Notes: a model not told the origin generated them from the sequence alone. A DNA stretch of 63,898 nucleotides from Oscillospiraceae bacterium (GCA_028689635.1 JAQVCU010000006.1:1-63898), one strand, 5' to 3'; positions 49,928-58,974 are shown, counted from the stretch's first letter. Numbers and translations are program-made.

Positions 49928-50890
49928 ATGAACACCAGAGAGGCGGGGGAACTTCTTTTCTCCCGGGACGATATTTTGATCTTATGCCACCAAAACCCGG
50001 ACGGCGATACCCTGGGCAGCGGCTTTGCGTTGCTTTATGCCCTGCTGGGCGCCGGAAAGCGGGCGCGGCTGGAATGCTCCGACCCGATCCCGAAAAACTT
50101 TGCCTACTTGCAGCGGGAGGAGGAGGGCTTATCCTTTGAGCCCGCCTTTGTCGTGGCGGTGGATATTGCGGATCTTCAGCTTTTGGGAAAAGGGCTGGAG
50201 GCCTATCGGGAACGGGTGGATCTCTGCCTGGATCACCATCCCTCTAACACTTACTACGCCAGGGAGACCTGCCTGGACGCCGGCGCGGGGGCGACGGCGG
50301 AGGTGGCGCTGCAGCTTATCCGCGAGGTGGGCCGGCCGGTGACCCCCTTGATCGCGAACTGCATTTATACCGGCCTTGCCACCGATACCGGATGCTTCCG
50401 CTACTCCAACGTCAGCCCGCGCACCCTGCGCATGGCGGCGGATATGCTGGAGGCTGGGGCCGACGCGGCCCAGATCAACCGCGTGATGTTCGAGACCAAA
50501 TCCCAGAGCCGCATCGCCATCGAAAAAGACGTGCTCAACACGGTGGAATATTATTTTGAAGGCCGCTGCGCCCTGATCTACATCACCCGGGAGATGCTGG
50601 AGACCACCGGCGCCGACGAAGGGGAACTGGACGGCGTTTCCGCCCTTCCCCGGCAGATCGAGGGGGTAGAGGTGGGCGTTACCCTGCGGGAAAAGGACGG
50701 CGGGTACAAGGTTTCTCTGCGCACCACGGAATACATCGACGCCTCCCTGCTTTGCAAAAAGCTGGGCGGCGGCGGGCACGCCCGCGCGGCCGGCTGCTTT
50801 TTACAGGGAAGCCTGCGGGAGTGCATCGAAGAGATCACCCGGGCGGTGGGAGAGGCCCTGACAGCCCATGACCGGGCCGCGGCCTGCTAA
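49928..50890 (+). CDS. nrnA: DHH/DHHA1 family oligoribonuclease / pAp phosphatase NrnA
   Basis: NrnA degrades short oligoribonucleotides and dephosphorylates 3'-phosphoadenosine 5'-phosphate. The 320 residues carry the DHH motifs CHQNPDGDTLGSG, AVDIAD, LDHHPSN and, in the C-terminal DHHA1 domain, GGGGHARAAG. It lies between rbfA and truB, the usual Firmicute position. GACAGGAGAG precedes the ATG. Confidence 0.93.
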   Translation: MNTREAGELLFSRDDILILCHQNPDGDTLGSGFALLYALLGAGKRARLECSDPIPKNFAYLQREEEGLSFEPAFVVAVDIADLQLLGKGLEAYRERVDLCLDHHPSNTYYARETCLDAGAGATAEVALQLIREVGRPVTPLIANCIYTGLATDTGCFRYSNVSPRTLRMAADMLEAGADAAQINRVMFETKSQSRIAIEKDVLNTVEYYFEGRCALIYITREMLETTGADEGELDGVSALPRQIEGVEVGVTLREKDGGYKVSLRTTEYIDASLLCKKLGGGGHARAAGCFLQGSLRECIEEITRAVGEALTAHDRAAAC

Positions 50891-50937
50891 AGAGAACTTT
50901 TTTGGGCGCGGCCCAGACGGAAAGGCAAAGAAAGCTT

Positions 50938-51834
50938 ATGACAGGAATCCTGCTGATCGACAAGCCCCAGGGCTTTACCTCCTTTGATGTGGTGGCCAAG
51001 GTGCGGGGCATCGCGGCCACCCGCAAGGCGGGCCACGGGGGGACCTTGGACCCTATGGCCACCGGAGTGCTGCCGCTTTTTTTGGGAGGGGCCACCAAAG
51101 CCTGCGACATCCTTCCCAACCAGACGAAGGCCTATCGCGCCCGCTTTCAGCTGGGCGTTGTCACCGATACCCAGGATATTACGGGGACGGTGCTCTCCCG
51201 CAGGGAAGTTGCGGCGGGCCGCGCCGATGTGGAACGGGCCTTGGAAGGCTTTCGCGGGAAGATCTTGCAGGTGCCGCCCATGTACTCCGCTGTCTGGGTA
51301 AACGGGCAGCGCCTTTACGATCTGGCCCGGGAAGGCCGGGTGGTGGAGCGGGAGGCCCGCCCGGTGGAGATCCACGCCCTGGAACTGGTGGAAGCCGATG
51401 AGGAGCGGGGGCTCTATACGGTGGAGGTATCCTGCTCTAAAGGCACCTACATCCGCACCATCTGCCATGATATTGGCGAGCTGCTGGGCTGCGGCGCGGC
51501 CCTTACCGAGCTTCGCCGGACGGTATCCAGCGGCTGGCGGGTAGAGGACGCCATCACCATCCCCCGGGCCCAGGAATTGGCGGACAGGGGAGAGCTGGAA
51601 GCCGCGCTGCTGCCGGTGGAGAGCGCTTTTTTGGATTATAAAGAACTACCGCTGCAGGAAAAGGACGCCGTCCATTTTAAAAATGGCGTGCGTATGACGG
51701 CCAGCCGTTTTGGGGTGGGCCCGCAGGACGGGATCCTTAGGATCAAAACGCGGGAGGGCCTGTTTGTGGGCCTGGGCGCTGTGGACGCCCCCAGCGGGGA
51801 GCTGCGGCTGCTGAAACTGTTTGCAGATCGGTAA
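50938..51834 (+). CDS. truB: tRNA pseudouridine(55) synthase TruB
   Basis: TruB forms pseudouridine at position 55 of tRNAs. The 298 residues have LLIDKPQGFTSFDVV, the catalytic loop HGGTLDPMATGVLPL (nucleophilic Asp), and the SCSKGTYIRTICHDIGE block, with a C-terminal PUA-like domain. The ATG at 50938 gives the family N terminus; the ribosome-binding site is weak (AAAGGCAAAG). Confidence 0.96.
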   Translation: MTGILLIDKPQGFTSFDVVAKVRGIAATRKAGHGGTLDPMATGVLPLFLGGATKACDILPNQTKAYRARFQLGVVTDTQDITGTVLSRREVAAGRADVERALEGFRGKILQVPPMYSAVWVNGQRLYDLAREGRVVEREARPVEIHALELVEADEERGLYTVEVSCSKGTYIRTICHDIGELLGCGAALTELRRTVSSGWRVEDAITIPRAQELADRGELEAALLPVESAFLDYKELPLQEKDAVHFKNGVRMTASRFGVGPQDGILRIKTREGLFVGLGAVDAPSGELRLLKLFADR

Positions 51835-51845
51835 GGAGACGGCTT

Positions 51846-52736
51846 ATGGATACGACAAGACAAGGCTACTCGGTGGCGCTGGGCTTTTTTGACGGCGTCC
51901 ACAAAGGGCATCAGGCGGTGGTGCGGCAGGCGGTGGAGATGGCGGGGGATACCCTGGCCCCGGCGGTGTTTACCTTCCGCCCTTCCGACCATATGCCGAC
52001 CCGCAAACAGGGCAGCGGCATCCTCTGCACCGAGGCGCAGAAGGAGACGCTGCTTCGTTCCCTGGGGATACAAAGGATATCCGCGCCGGATTTTGAAGAG
52101 ATCCGGGGCGTCGGCGGGGAAGATTTTGTGAGAAGGATCCTCTGGAAGGAACTAGGGGCCCGCGCCCTTTGCTGCGGGGAGGATTTCCGCTTTGGAAAAG
52201 GCGCTGCGTTTACCGTGCGGGAGCTGGAAGCCCTCTGCGCCGAAATGGGCATCCGCCTGGCGGTGGCGCCTCCGGTGCTGGACGGCGGCGAGCCGGTGAG
52301 CTCCACCCGCATCCGGGCGGCGGTGGCCGCCGGCGAGATGGAAACGGCGGCGCGTCTGCTGGGGCGGCCTTTTTCCCTGGAATTCCCGGTGGCCCACGGC
52401 CGCCAGCTGGGGCGGCGGCTAAATTTCCCCACCATCAACCAGGTGTTTCCCCAGCGCTTTGCGCTGCCCCGTTTTGGGGTCTACGCGGCCTCGGTGCAGT
52501 GGGAGGGCAAGCTCTATCCGGCGGTGGCCAATGTGGGGGTAAAGCCCACGGTGGGCGCTGAAAACCCGTTGGCCGAGACCTATATCGTCGGTTTTTCGGG
52601 GGATCTTTACGGAGAGACCGTGCCTGTCTCGCTGATCTCGTTTTTGCGCCCGGAGCGGAAATTTCCCTCCGTAGAGCTGCTGCGGGAGCAGATCGCCCGG
52701 GATAAGGCCGCGGCCATGGAGATTTTATCCCGCTAA
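51846..52736 (+). CDS. ribF: Bifunctional riboflavin kinase / FAD synthetase RibF
   Basis: RibF phosphorylates riboflavin to FMN and adenylates FMN to FAD. The 296 residues have the N-terminal nucleotidyltransferase domain (ALGFFDGVHKGHQAVV, VSSTRIRAAVAAG) and the C-terminal flavokinase barrel (VAHGRQLGRRLNFPTINQ, YAASVQWEGKLYPAVANVGVKPT). The ATG follows TAAGGAGAC, 11 bp after truB. Confidence 0.95.
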   Translation: MDTTRQGYSVALGFFDGVHKGHQAVVRQAVEMAGDTLAPAVFTFRPSDHMPTRKQGSGILCTEAQKETLLRSLGIQRISAPDFEEIRGVGGEDFVRRILWKELGARALCCGEDFRFGKGAAFTVRELEALCAEMGIRLAVAPPVLDGGEPVSSTRIRAAVAAGEMETAARLLGRPFSLEFPVAHGRQLGRRLNFPTINQVFPQRFALPRFGVYAASVQWEGKLYPAVANVGVKPTVGAENPLAETYIVGFSGDLYGETVPVSLISFLRPERKFPSVELLREQIARDKAAAMEILSR

Positions 52737-52782
52737 AGGGCCGCACAGGCCGAAAAAGTTTTTTTCATAGGGCGCAAATCGC

Positions 52783-52811
52783 TTTACAAGGTAAAGCGGG
52801 TGTGATATACT
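52783..52811 (+). promoter_or_regulatory. rpsO promoter with extended -10
   Basis: TTTACA (52783-52788), 17-bp spacer, TGA-extended TATACT (52806-52811). Confidence 0.85.
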
Positions 52812-52823
52812 AATAAAGCTATT

Positions 52824-52905
52824 GTGACCGTACCCTGGCCTTGGGGATACGCCCTGTTTCAGGGAGATGACCTACCCACGGCTAAGATACCGGTTAATAT
52901 TTTAA
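52824..52905 (+). promoter_or_regulatory. rpsO: structured rpsO leader (candidate S15 autoregulatory element)
   Basis: The leader pairs ACCG (52827-52830) with CGGT (52890-52893) and contains CCCTG-TTT-CAGGG (52852-52864) and a CCC/GGG pair at 52832-52846. Clostridial rpsO leaders commonly carry such a conserved fold that S15 binds to repress its own translation; the match is by general pattern. Confidence 0.5.
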
Positions 52906-52921
52906 AGAGGTGGAACTTACC

Positions 52922-53188
52922 ATGATGCTGAAAGAAGAAAAAACCGCAGTCATCGAAGCAAACAGAACCCACGAGACCGACACCGGTTCTCCTGAGGTGC
53001 AGGTTGCTATTCTGACCAAAAGGATCAACGACCTGACCGAACATCTGAAGGTTCACAAGAAGGACCATCATTCCCGTCGCGGTATGTATAAGATGATCGG
53101 CCGCCGCCGCAACATGCTCAACTATCTGATGAAAACTGATATTGAGCGGTATCGCGCCGTCGTTGCCAAGCTGGGCCTGCGCAAGTAA
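52922..53188 (+). CDS. rpsO: 30S ribosomal protein S15
   Basis: S15 nucleates the central domain of 16S rRNA. The 88-residue product begins (M)[34 protein letters not shown] and has [22 protein letters not shown]. The start is 52922, with 52925 equally possible; AAAGAGGTGG is upstream. It has its own promoter and leader and is followed by a hairpin before pnp. Confidence 0.97.
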   Translation: MMLKEEKTAVIEANRTHETDTGSPEVQVAILTKRINDLTEHLKVHKKDHHSRRGMYKMIGRRRNMLNYLMKTDIERYRAVVAKLGLRK

Positions 53189-53200
53189 AATCGTGTATCG

Positions 53201-53242
53201 GAAGGCAGACGGGTTTCATCGTCTGCCTTCTTATCCGTTTTT
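53201..53242 (+). terminator. hairpin between rpsO and pnp
   Basis: GAAGGCAGACG (53201-53211) pairs with CGTCTGCCTTC (53220-53230), followed by TTATCCGTTTTT. It acts as a partial terminator or processing site. I saw no clear promoter between it and pnp, so some read-through is needed. Confidence 0.8.
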
Positions 53243-53394
53243 GGGAAAGCTGAAAACGGCGAAAGAAAAGACCTTTCGGCAAGCCAATGGCCTTTAGCAG
53301 TGAATCGCGCGCTTGAAAACGCCTTTTGGAGCGCAGGATTTATTGCTAAAACCGCGGCTTCCGAAACATTCCAGAAACAAGGAGGCAGCAATTT

Positions 53395-55509
53395 ATGTTT
53401 GAAAATTTCAGAGTATTTGAGACCGAGCTGGCCGGAAGAAAGCTGAGCTTTGAAACCGGAAAAATGTGCGGGCTGTCCAACGGCTCCTGCCTGGTCCGCT
53501 ATGGCGAGACCACCGTGCTGGTCAACGTCACCATGTCCCAGAGGCCCCGGGACGGCATCGACTTTTTCCCGCTGTCGGTGGATTTTGAAGAAAAACTCTA
53601 CTCCGTGGGCAAGATCCCCGGTTCCTTTATGAAGAGAGAGGGCCGTCCCAGCGAGAAGGCCATTCTGGCCTCCCGTATGGTGGACCGTCCCATCCGTCCC
53701 CTGTTCCCCAAGGATATGCGCAATGACGTCTCTGTCGTGATGACCGTAATGTCTGTGGATCCCGATTGTTCCCCCGAGATCGCGGGAATGATCGGCACTT
53801 CCTTCGCCCTGTCCATCTCCGATATCCCGTGGAACGGGCCGGTGGCCGGCGTCAACATGGGCCTGGTGGACGGCAAACCGGTGGTGAACCCCACCGCGGC
53901 GCAGCGTGAAAAATCCGATATGACCGTCACCGTAGTCAGCTCCGCCAAGAAGATCGTCATGATCGAGGCGGGTGCAAACGAAGTGGACGAGGACACCATG
54001 CTGCAGGCGATCCTGGAGGCCCACGAGGCCAACAAAAAGATCGTCGAGTTTATCAGCGGCGTCCAAGCGGAGATCGGCAAGCAGAAGATCGTCTTCGAAT
54101 CCCAGGAAGTGGATCACGACATGTTCGACGCCATCCGGGATTTTGCCATCGACCAGGTGAAATACGCCCTGGATACCGACGACAAGGTAGAGCGCGAGGC
54201 GCGCCTTGCCCCTGTTGTGGACGCGATCCACGGCAAATTTGACGAGATCTATCCCGAGCAGACCGCGATGATCGACGAGTGCATCTACAAGCTGCAGAAA
54301 TTCGTCGTCAGAAGATGGCTGCTGGACGAGGGCAAGCGCGTAGACGGCCGCGGCCTTGACGAGATGCGCCCCCTGGCCGCCGAAGTCGGCCTGATCCCGC
54401 GTGTACACGGTTCCGGTATGTTCACCCGCGGCCAGACCCAGGTCCTGACCATCGCCACCCTGGGAGCCATCCGCGACGCTCAGCTGCTGGACGGCATCGA
54501 CGGCGAGGATACCCGCCGCTACATGCATCAGTATAACTTCCCCTCCTACTCCGTAGGCGAGACCAGACCTTCCCGCGGCCCCGGCCGCCGGGAGATCGGC
54601 CACGGCGCCCTGGCCCAGAAGGCTTTGGAGCCGGTGCTGCCCTCCGAGGAGGAGTTCCCCTACGCCCTGCGCCTGGTCTCTGAGGTGCTTTCCTCCAACG
54701 GTTCCACCTCCCAGGCTTCCATCTGCGGTTCCACCCTGGCGCTGATGGACGCCGGCGTTCCGATCAAAGCCCCTGTGGCCGGCATCTCCTGCGGTCTGAT
54801 CACCGAGGGCGAGCGCTGGATGACCATGGTGGACATTCAGGGCCAGGAAGATTTCTTCGGCGATATGGACTTTAAAGTAGGCGGTACCCATAAAGGCATC
54901 ACCGCCATCCAGATGGATCTGAAGATCGACGGTTTGACCCCGGAGATCATCAAAGAGGCCTTCGAAAAGACCCGCAAGGCCCGCATGTATATTCTGGACG
55001 AGATCATGCTCAAGGCCATTCCCGCCCCCCGTGGAGAGGTCAACGAGTTTGCGCCCAAGATGGTGAGCCTGAAGATCGATGTGGATAAGATCCGCGACGT
55101 CATTGGCTCCGGCGGCAAGGTCATTCAGAAAATCTGCGCCGAATGCAACGTCAAGATCGATATCGAAGAGGATGGCCGCGTGTTCGTTTCCGCCATCAAT
55201 AAGGACGATATCAACCGCGCTGTCCAGATCATCGAAGTCATCGCCAAGGATCCCGAAGTCGGAAGCCTCTATAAGGGCAAAGTCACCCGACTGATGACCT
55301 TCGGCGCTTTTGTGGAGATCGCCCCCGGCAAAGAAGGCCTGGTGCACATTTCCAAGCTGGAGAACCGCCGTGTGGAGAAGGTAGAGGACGTGGTCGCCGT
55401 CGGAGACGAGATCGTCGTCATGGTGACGGAGATCGATTCCCAGGGCCGCATCAATCTCTCCCGGAAAGACGCTCTGGCCAAGCTGGAAGCCCAGAAGGCC
55501 GACAAGTAA
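53395..55509 (+). CDS. pnp: Polynucleotide phosphorylase
   Basis: PNPase degrades RNA 3'-5' by phosphorolysis. The 704 residues have two RNase PH domains (first with FFPLSVDFEEKLYSVGKIPGSFMKREGRPSE, second with RTQ-type GQTQVLTIATLG and GRREIGHGALAQKALEPVLP), a KH domain (DKIRDVIGSGGKVIQKI) and an S1 domain (GKVTRLMTFGAFVEIAPGKEGLVHISKL). AAGGAGG precedes the ATG. The rpsO-pnp order is near universal. Confidence 0.97.
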   Translation: MFENFRVFETELAGRKLSFETGKMCGLSNGSCLVRYGETTVLVNVTMSQRPRDGIDFFPLSVDFEEKLYSVGKIPGSFMKREGRPSEKAILASRMVDRPIRPLFPKDMRNDVSVVMTVMSVDPDCSPEIAGMIGTSFALSISDIPWNGPVAGVNMGLVDGKPVVNPTAAQREKSDMTVTVVSSAKKIVMIEAGANEVDEDTMLQAILEAHEANKKIVEFISGVQAEIGKQKIVFESQEVDHDMFDAIRDFAIDQVKYALDTDDKVEREARLAPVVDAIHGKFDEIYPEQTAMIDECIYKLQKFVVRRWLLDEGKRVDGRGLDEMRPLAAEVGLIPRVHGSGMFTRGQTQVLTIATLGAIRDAQLLDGIDGEDTRRYMHQYNFPSYSVGETRPSRGPGRREIGHGALAQKALEPVLPSEEEFPYALRLVSEVLSSNGSTSQASICGSTLALMDAGVPIKAPVAGISCGLITEGERWMTMVDIQGQEDFFGDMDFKVGGTHKGITAIQMDLKIDGLTPEIIKEAFEKTRKARMYILDEIMLKAIPAPRGEVNEFAPKMVSLKIDVDKIRDVIGSGGKVIQKICAECNVKIDIEEDGRVFVSAINKDDINRAVQIIEVIAKDPEVGSLYKGKVTRLMTFGAFVEIAPGKEGLVHISKLENRRVEKVEDVVAVGDEIVVMVTEIDSQGRINLSRKDALAKLEAQKADK

Positions 55510-55523
55510 ATTGCGAAAAGAAG

Positions 55524-55556
55524 GGCCTGTCCGGTTTTTGCCGGGCGGGCCTTTTT
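55524..55556 (+). terminator. terminator after pnp
   Basis: An 11-bp stem (55524-55534 with 55541-55551, two G-U pairs), then TTTTT. Confidence 0.88.
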
Positions 55557-55591
55557 GCGCGTTTTGCAGGGCATATCCCCGCCCGGCGGCC

Positions 55592-55620
55592 TTGCAAAGC
55601 GGCTGCGATCATGATATGAT
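55592..55620 (+). promoter_or_regulatory. promoter of the SdpI-family gene
   Basis: TTGCAA (55592-55597), 17-bp spacer, TGA-extended TATGAT (55615-55620). Confidence 0.78.
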
Positions 55621-55677
55621 AGCGGCAAAGCCGGGGCCGGGGCCCGCGGCAGAACGCCGCAGAAGGGAAGTGGCTCG

Positions 55678-56031
55678 ATGCAGATACTGCTGATTTTGAA
55701 TTTGATCGTTCCCGGGGTGATGCTTTTGGTGGGCGGCATTTTAAAATGGCGCCCGGCGGTGGATATGAGCCGGAACAACGGCTACAATACCCCGGTCTCC
55801 CGAAGGTCCCGGGAGCACTGGGACTACGCCCAAAAGGCCGCTCCCGGCGTTTTCATTGCCTGGGGGGTGCGCGGCCTGATCGTGGAGGCCCTGATGAGCC
55901 TTGTTTTTCTGCTCGCGCAGATCCCCGTTGCAAGCGCCGTCGCCATCGGCGAAGGCATTGGGTTCATTTTTTTGATCTGCGGGTTTTGCGATACGGACAG
56001 GCGGATCAAGAACAAGTTTATGGAACGATAG
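55678..56031 (+). CDS. SdpI family membrane protein
   Basis: The 117-residue protein has about three helices and the SdpI/YfhL-type motif NNGYNTPVSRRSREHWDYAQKAAPG. In B. subtilis SdpI confers immunity to the SdpC killing peptide and signals through SdpR, but most homologues have no tested role. The ATG at 55678 follows AAGGGAAG. A GNAT gene follows 17 bp later, probably cotranscribed. Confidence 0.8.
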   Translation: MQILLILNLIVPGVMLLVGGILKWRPAVDMSRNNGYNTPVSRRSREHWDYAQKAAPGVFIAWGVRGLIVEALMSLVFLLAQIPVASAVAIGEGIGFIFLICGFCDTDRRIKNKFMER

Positions 56032-56048
56032 GGGACGGAGGTTTTTGT

Positions 56049-56555
56049 GTGGGCGATATTGTGATCCGGGAAGCGTCCGGGCAGGACGCAAAAGAGCTGA
56101 TCGGCTATCGAAAGAGGATCGGCGGGGAATCGGATAACCTCACCTATGGCCCCGAGGGGCTGCCGGTTACCGAAGAGGAAGAACGGGGCTTTTTGCAAAG
56201 GATGCACGAGGACCGGCACTCGGTCTTCTATTGCGCCTGGAAAGGCGAAAAACTGGTTGGGACGGGCAGCCTCGGCGCGTTATCCGGGCGGATGGGCCAC
56301 CGGAGCGAACTTGCCGTTTCGGTCATAAAAGAGGAATGGAACCGCGGGATCGGCGGAGAGCTGATGAAGAAGCTGATCGAATACGCCAGAGCAAACGGCG
56401 TCGAGATCATTGACCTTGAGGTGAGGAGCGATCACGCGCGCGCGATCCACCTGTATGAAAAATATGGATTTCGCCATATTGGAACTTCGCCGGCATTCTT
56501 TAAAATAGGCGGCCGGTATGTGGATTTTGAACTGATGTATCTGGATCTAAGATAA
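56049..56555 (+). CDS. GNAT family N-acetyltransferase
   Basis: The 168-residue protein has the GNAT fold with VIREASGQDAKELIGY, acceptor loop residues GVFYCAWKGEKLVGTGSL-type, and acetyl-CoA motif VSVIKEEWNRGIGGELMKKLIEYA (the R/Q-x-x-G-x-G/A equivalent is RGIGGE). It ends LEVRSDHARAIHLYEKYGFRHIG. The substrate is unknown. The start is GTG 56049 after GGACGGAGG; the frame is open further upstream inside the SdpI gene but is not coding there. Confidence 0.85.
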   Translation: MGDIVIREASGQDAKELIGYRKRIGGESDNLTYGPEGLPVTEEEERGFLQRMHEDRHSVFYCAWKGEKLVGTGSLGALSGRMGHRSELAVSVIKEEWNRGIGGELMKKLIEYARANGVEIIDLEVRSDHARAIHLYEKYGFRHIGTSPAFFKIGGRYVDFELMYLDLR

Positions 56556-56728
56556 ACGGCTTCCGGCCCGCCGGGCGGCCTCGACTTGCGATCGGGGCCG
56601 TCCGGTTTTTCTGTTATTATCGCGGTTTTGCAGAAAAGACGGCGACGATCCGCTGCAAAGGACGAAAGGCCCACAAAAGGAAAACTGGCGCGGCCTCCCG
56701 CAGAAAGTACAAAATATTTGCCGTCCTC

Positions 56729-56756
56729 TTGTTTTTTTATGTGCAAGTGTTATACT
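56729..56756 (+). promoter_or_regulatory. promoter of the GPH symporter
   Basis: TTGTTT (56729-56734), 16-bp spacer, TATACT (56751-56756). Confidence 0.65.
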
Positions 56757-56762
56757 TAACGA

Positions 56763-56774
56763 GTAAACGTTTAC
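56763..56774. promoter_or_regulatory. LacI/CcpA-type operator
   Basis: The perfect palindrome GTAAACGTTTAC with central CG lies at the predicted transcript start. It fits LacI-family operators and, with flanks AGTAAACGTTTACA, nearly fits a CcpA cre site. Confidence 0.7.
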
Positions 56775-56805
56775 ACATGAAGCGTGATCAAAAGGGGGCA
56801 TCACA

Positions 56806-58161
56806 GTGACCATCTCCGGCGGCACGGTACCTTCCATGCGGGAACGGCTATCCTACGGGCTTTTTTTCTTCGGGCAAAATATGCTTTTTGTCCTGGGATA
56901 TCAGTTCCTTTCCCTTTTCTGCACCGATGAGCTGGAGATCGCCCCGGCGGTTACCGGCCTGGTTTTTTTGGTGGTTCGAATCTGGGATTCCGTGTGTACC
57001 ATGAGCATGGGCTTTGTGGTGGATAAGGTACAGTGGAAAAAAGGAAAATACCTGCCCTGGGTCAACCTCTCGATCATGGCCATTCCCCTGGTTACGGGGC
57101 TGATGTTTATGGATTGGGGCGCTTCCACCTCCTTTAAGGTGGCGTATCTGTTTGTGCTATACCTGGCGTTTACCACCTTTTACGCCATTTTTGACGCCCC
57201 GGTATTTGCTTTTGTCAACGCCGCCACCGATATCCCGGAAGAGCGCAACCGCATGGTTGCCATTGGACGGGTCTTTTCCGGGGCGGGCTCTGTTGCTGTG
57301 GCTTATTTTGCCATGCCGCTGATCCTGCGTTTGGGCTGGTCCAACGCCATCTGGCTGCTCTGCGGCATCTGTTTTGCCGCCATGCTGCCCCTGCGGATTT
57401 TTGGCCGGGAGCGGGTCTCCTACAGCGGGGCGCGGCTAAATTTCCGGGAGCTTGCCGGCACCGTATTCCAGAACAAATACCTGCTGATCTTCCTGGCGGG
57501 GCAGTTTATCGCCGGGGTCTGCAACACTTCCGGCGCCATGGCCAACTATTTTTCCATCTATAATCTTGGGGACGCGAAATACGCCTCCATCGTCAATGTC
57601 ATCATGTACAGCGGCATGTTTATCATCCCCCTGTTTTTGCCGAACATGATCGCCCACATGGGGAAAAAGAAGACTTTGGCGCTGTTTTTGATCATCGCCA
57701 TCGCCAGCCTTTTGACCCTGCGCGCCGTGGGCTATTCCAATTTGTACCTGACCTTTTTCCTGCTGCTCACCGCCTCCTGCGGCCGTATCACCAGTATCAT
57801 CCACGTCATGTTTACCACCGACTGTATCGAATACGGCGAATATAAAACGGGCAAGCGGTCGGAGGGGACGATCTTTTCCGTGCAGATGTTTGCGGGCCGG
57901 ATCTCCATGGCCATTTCCGGGTCCCTGGCTCCCGTTCTGCTGCAGGTAAGCGGATATGTGGCCAATACCCAACAGGCGCCGAGGGCTTTAAACGGCATTT
58001 TTAACCTGTTTTGCCTGTTGCCCGCCGCGGGGTTTGCCGCCATGCTGGTCATCATGGGCGTGTTTTATAAGCTGGAGGAAAAGGATGTTGCCCGGATGAT
58101 GGCGCAGGTCAAAGAGCGCCGTTTGAACGTGCCGGCAGAAGAGAAGAGCGCTGCCCTGTGA
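56806..58161 (+). CDS. GPH family (MelB-like) sugar:cation symporter
   Basis: The 451-residue MFS-type protein has twelve helices and the GPH hallmarks: LSYGLFFFGQNMLF opening, VVRIWDSVCTMSMGFVVDKV (the cation-site Asp region), and the strongly conserved CIEYGEYKTGKRSEGTIFS near helix X. GPH members carry glycosides, pentosides or glucuronides with Na+ or H+. The LacI-type palindrome at its promoter suggests sugar induction. The start is GTG 56806 after AAGGGGG; ATG 56835 is an alternative. Confidence 0.9.
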   Translation: MTISGGTVPSMRERLSYGLFFFGQNMLFVLGYQFLSLFCTDELEIAPAVTGLVFLVVRIWDSVCTMSMGFVVDKVQWKKGKYLPWVNLSIMAIPLVTGLMFMDWGASTSFKVAYLFVLYLAFTTFYAIFDAPVFAFVNAATDIPEERNRMVAIGRVFSGAGSVAVAYFAMPLILRLGWSNAIWLLCGICFAAMLPLRIFGRERVSYSGARLNFRELAGTVFQNKYLLIFLAGQFIAGVCNTSGAMANYFSIYNLGDAKYASIVNVIMYSGMFIIPLFLPNMIAHMGKKKTLALFLIIAIASLLTLRAVGYSNLYLTFFLLLTASCGRITSIIHVMFTTDCIEYGEYKTGKRSEGTIFSVQMFAGRISMAISGSLAPVLLQVSGYVANTQQAPRALNGIFNLFCLLPAAGFAAMLVIMGVFYKLEEKDVARMMAQVKERRLNVPAEEKSAAL

Positions 58162-58235
58162 CCACGCGCCGGAAGGGGCTGGGAGAGGGCGGCATCCATT
58201 GGGAAACGGGGCTCGTTCCCGAGGAGGTATTACAG

Positions 58236-58763
58236 ATGGAGACAAAACGGCTGATCCTTCGAAGCTTTTCCCCGGATGACGGGGAGGGCCTGTTTGAATA
58301 TTTATCTCAGGAGGAGACGGTAAAATTTGAGCCGTACGGCGTTTTTACCAGAGAGCAGGCGGAAAAAGAAGCGGTGACCCGCGCGGAAGATCCGGCTTTT
58401 TGGGCGGTCTGTCTGAAGGATACGGGAAAGCTGATCGGAAACCTTTATTTGGCGGAACAGGATTTTGGAACCTGGGAACTGGGGTATGTTTTTCACAGCG
58501 GGTATCGGGGCAAAGGGTATGCCACGGAAGCGGCCAAGGCCCTGATCGACGACCTGTTTGCCCAAGGGAGAGGACGGCGGGTCATAGCGCTGTGCGACCC
58601 TCTCAATCCGGATTCCTGGCGGCTGCTCGAACGCCTGGGGATGCGCCGGGAGGGGCATTTGCTGAAAAACATTTGGTTTGACCGGGATGACGCTGGCAGG
58701 CCAGTTTGGAAAGACACTTATGAATACGCGGTTCTGAAAGAGGAATGGAAAACAGGCCGGTAG
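58236..58763 (+). CDS. GNAT family N-acetyltransferase (RimJ/RimL-like)
   Basis: The 175-residue protein matches the RimJ/RimL/YjcK type: METKRLILRSFSPDDGEGLFEYLSQEE, GYRGKGYATEAAKALIDDLF (acetyl-CoA loop R-G-K-G-Y-A), NPDSWRLLERLGMRREG and the final WKDTYEYAVLKEEW. Such enzymes acetylate N-terminal amines of ribosomal or other proteins or small amines. The ATG at 58236 follows GAGGAGG. It is 74 bp after the symporter. Confidence 0.88.
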   Translation: METKRLILRSFSPDDGEGLFEYLSQEETVKFEPYGVFTREQAEKEAVTRAEDPAFWAVCLKDTGKLIGNLYLAEQDFGTWELGYVFHSGYRGKGYATEAAKALIDDLFAQGRGRRVIALCDPLNPDSWRLLERLGMRREGHLLKNIWFDRDDAGRPVWKDTYEYAVLKEEWKTGR

Positions 58764-58786
58764 AAGCCGGGGCAAAGCGCGGGGAA

Positions 58787-58834
58787 GGGACAAGGGACGG
58801 CGGGAGATCTCCCGCTGCCCCTTGTCCCCTTTTT
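58787..58834 (+). terminator. terminator after the RimJ/L-like gene
   Basis: Long two-part stem: GGGACAAGGG (58787-58796) with CCCTTGTCCC (58819-58828) enclosing GCGGGAG/CTCCCGC, then TTTTT. Confidence 0.9.
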
Positions 58835-58870
58835 CCGCCGCAGGATCTTTGTTAACTTTCCTTGTTTTTG

Positions 58871-58899
58871 TTGCGCGCGACAGTAAAATTTGCTACAAT
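58871..58899 (+). promoter_or_regulatory. promoter of the CNNM/CorC gene
   Basis: TTGCGC (58871-58876), 17-bp spacer, TGC-extended TACAAT (58894-58899). Confidence 0.8.
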
Positions 58900-58974
58900 A
58901 ACTTGAAATAGCTTTTGACGCCGGCAGACGGCTTTCAAAGCCCAAAATAAAGAAGATGACGGAGCTGAGTTGTT

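Noticed and set aside
56973-56982. GGTTCGAATC resembling a tRNA T-loop
   Set aside because: It lies inside the GPH symporter reading frame and no acceptor or anticodon stem surrounds it.
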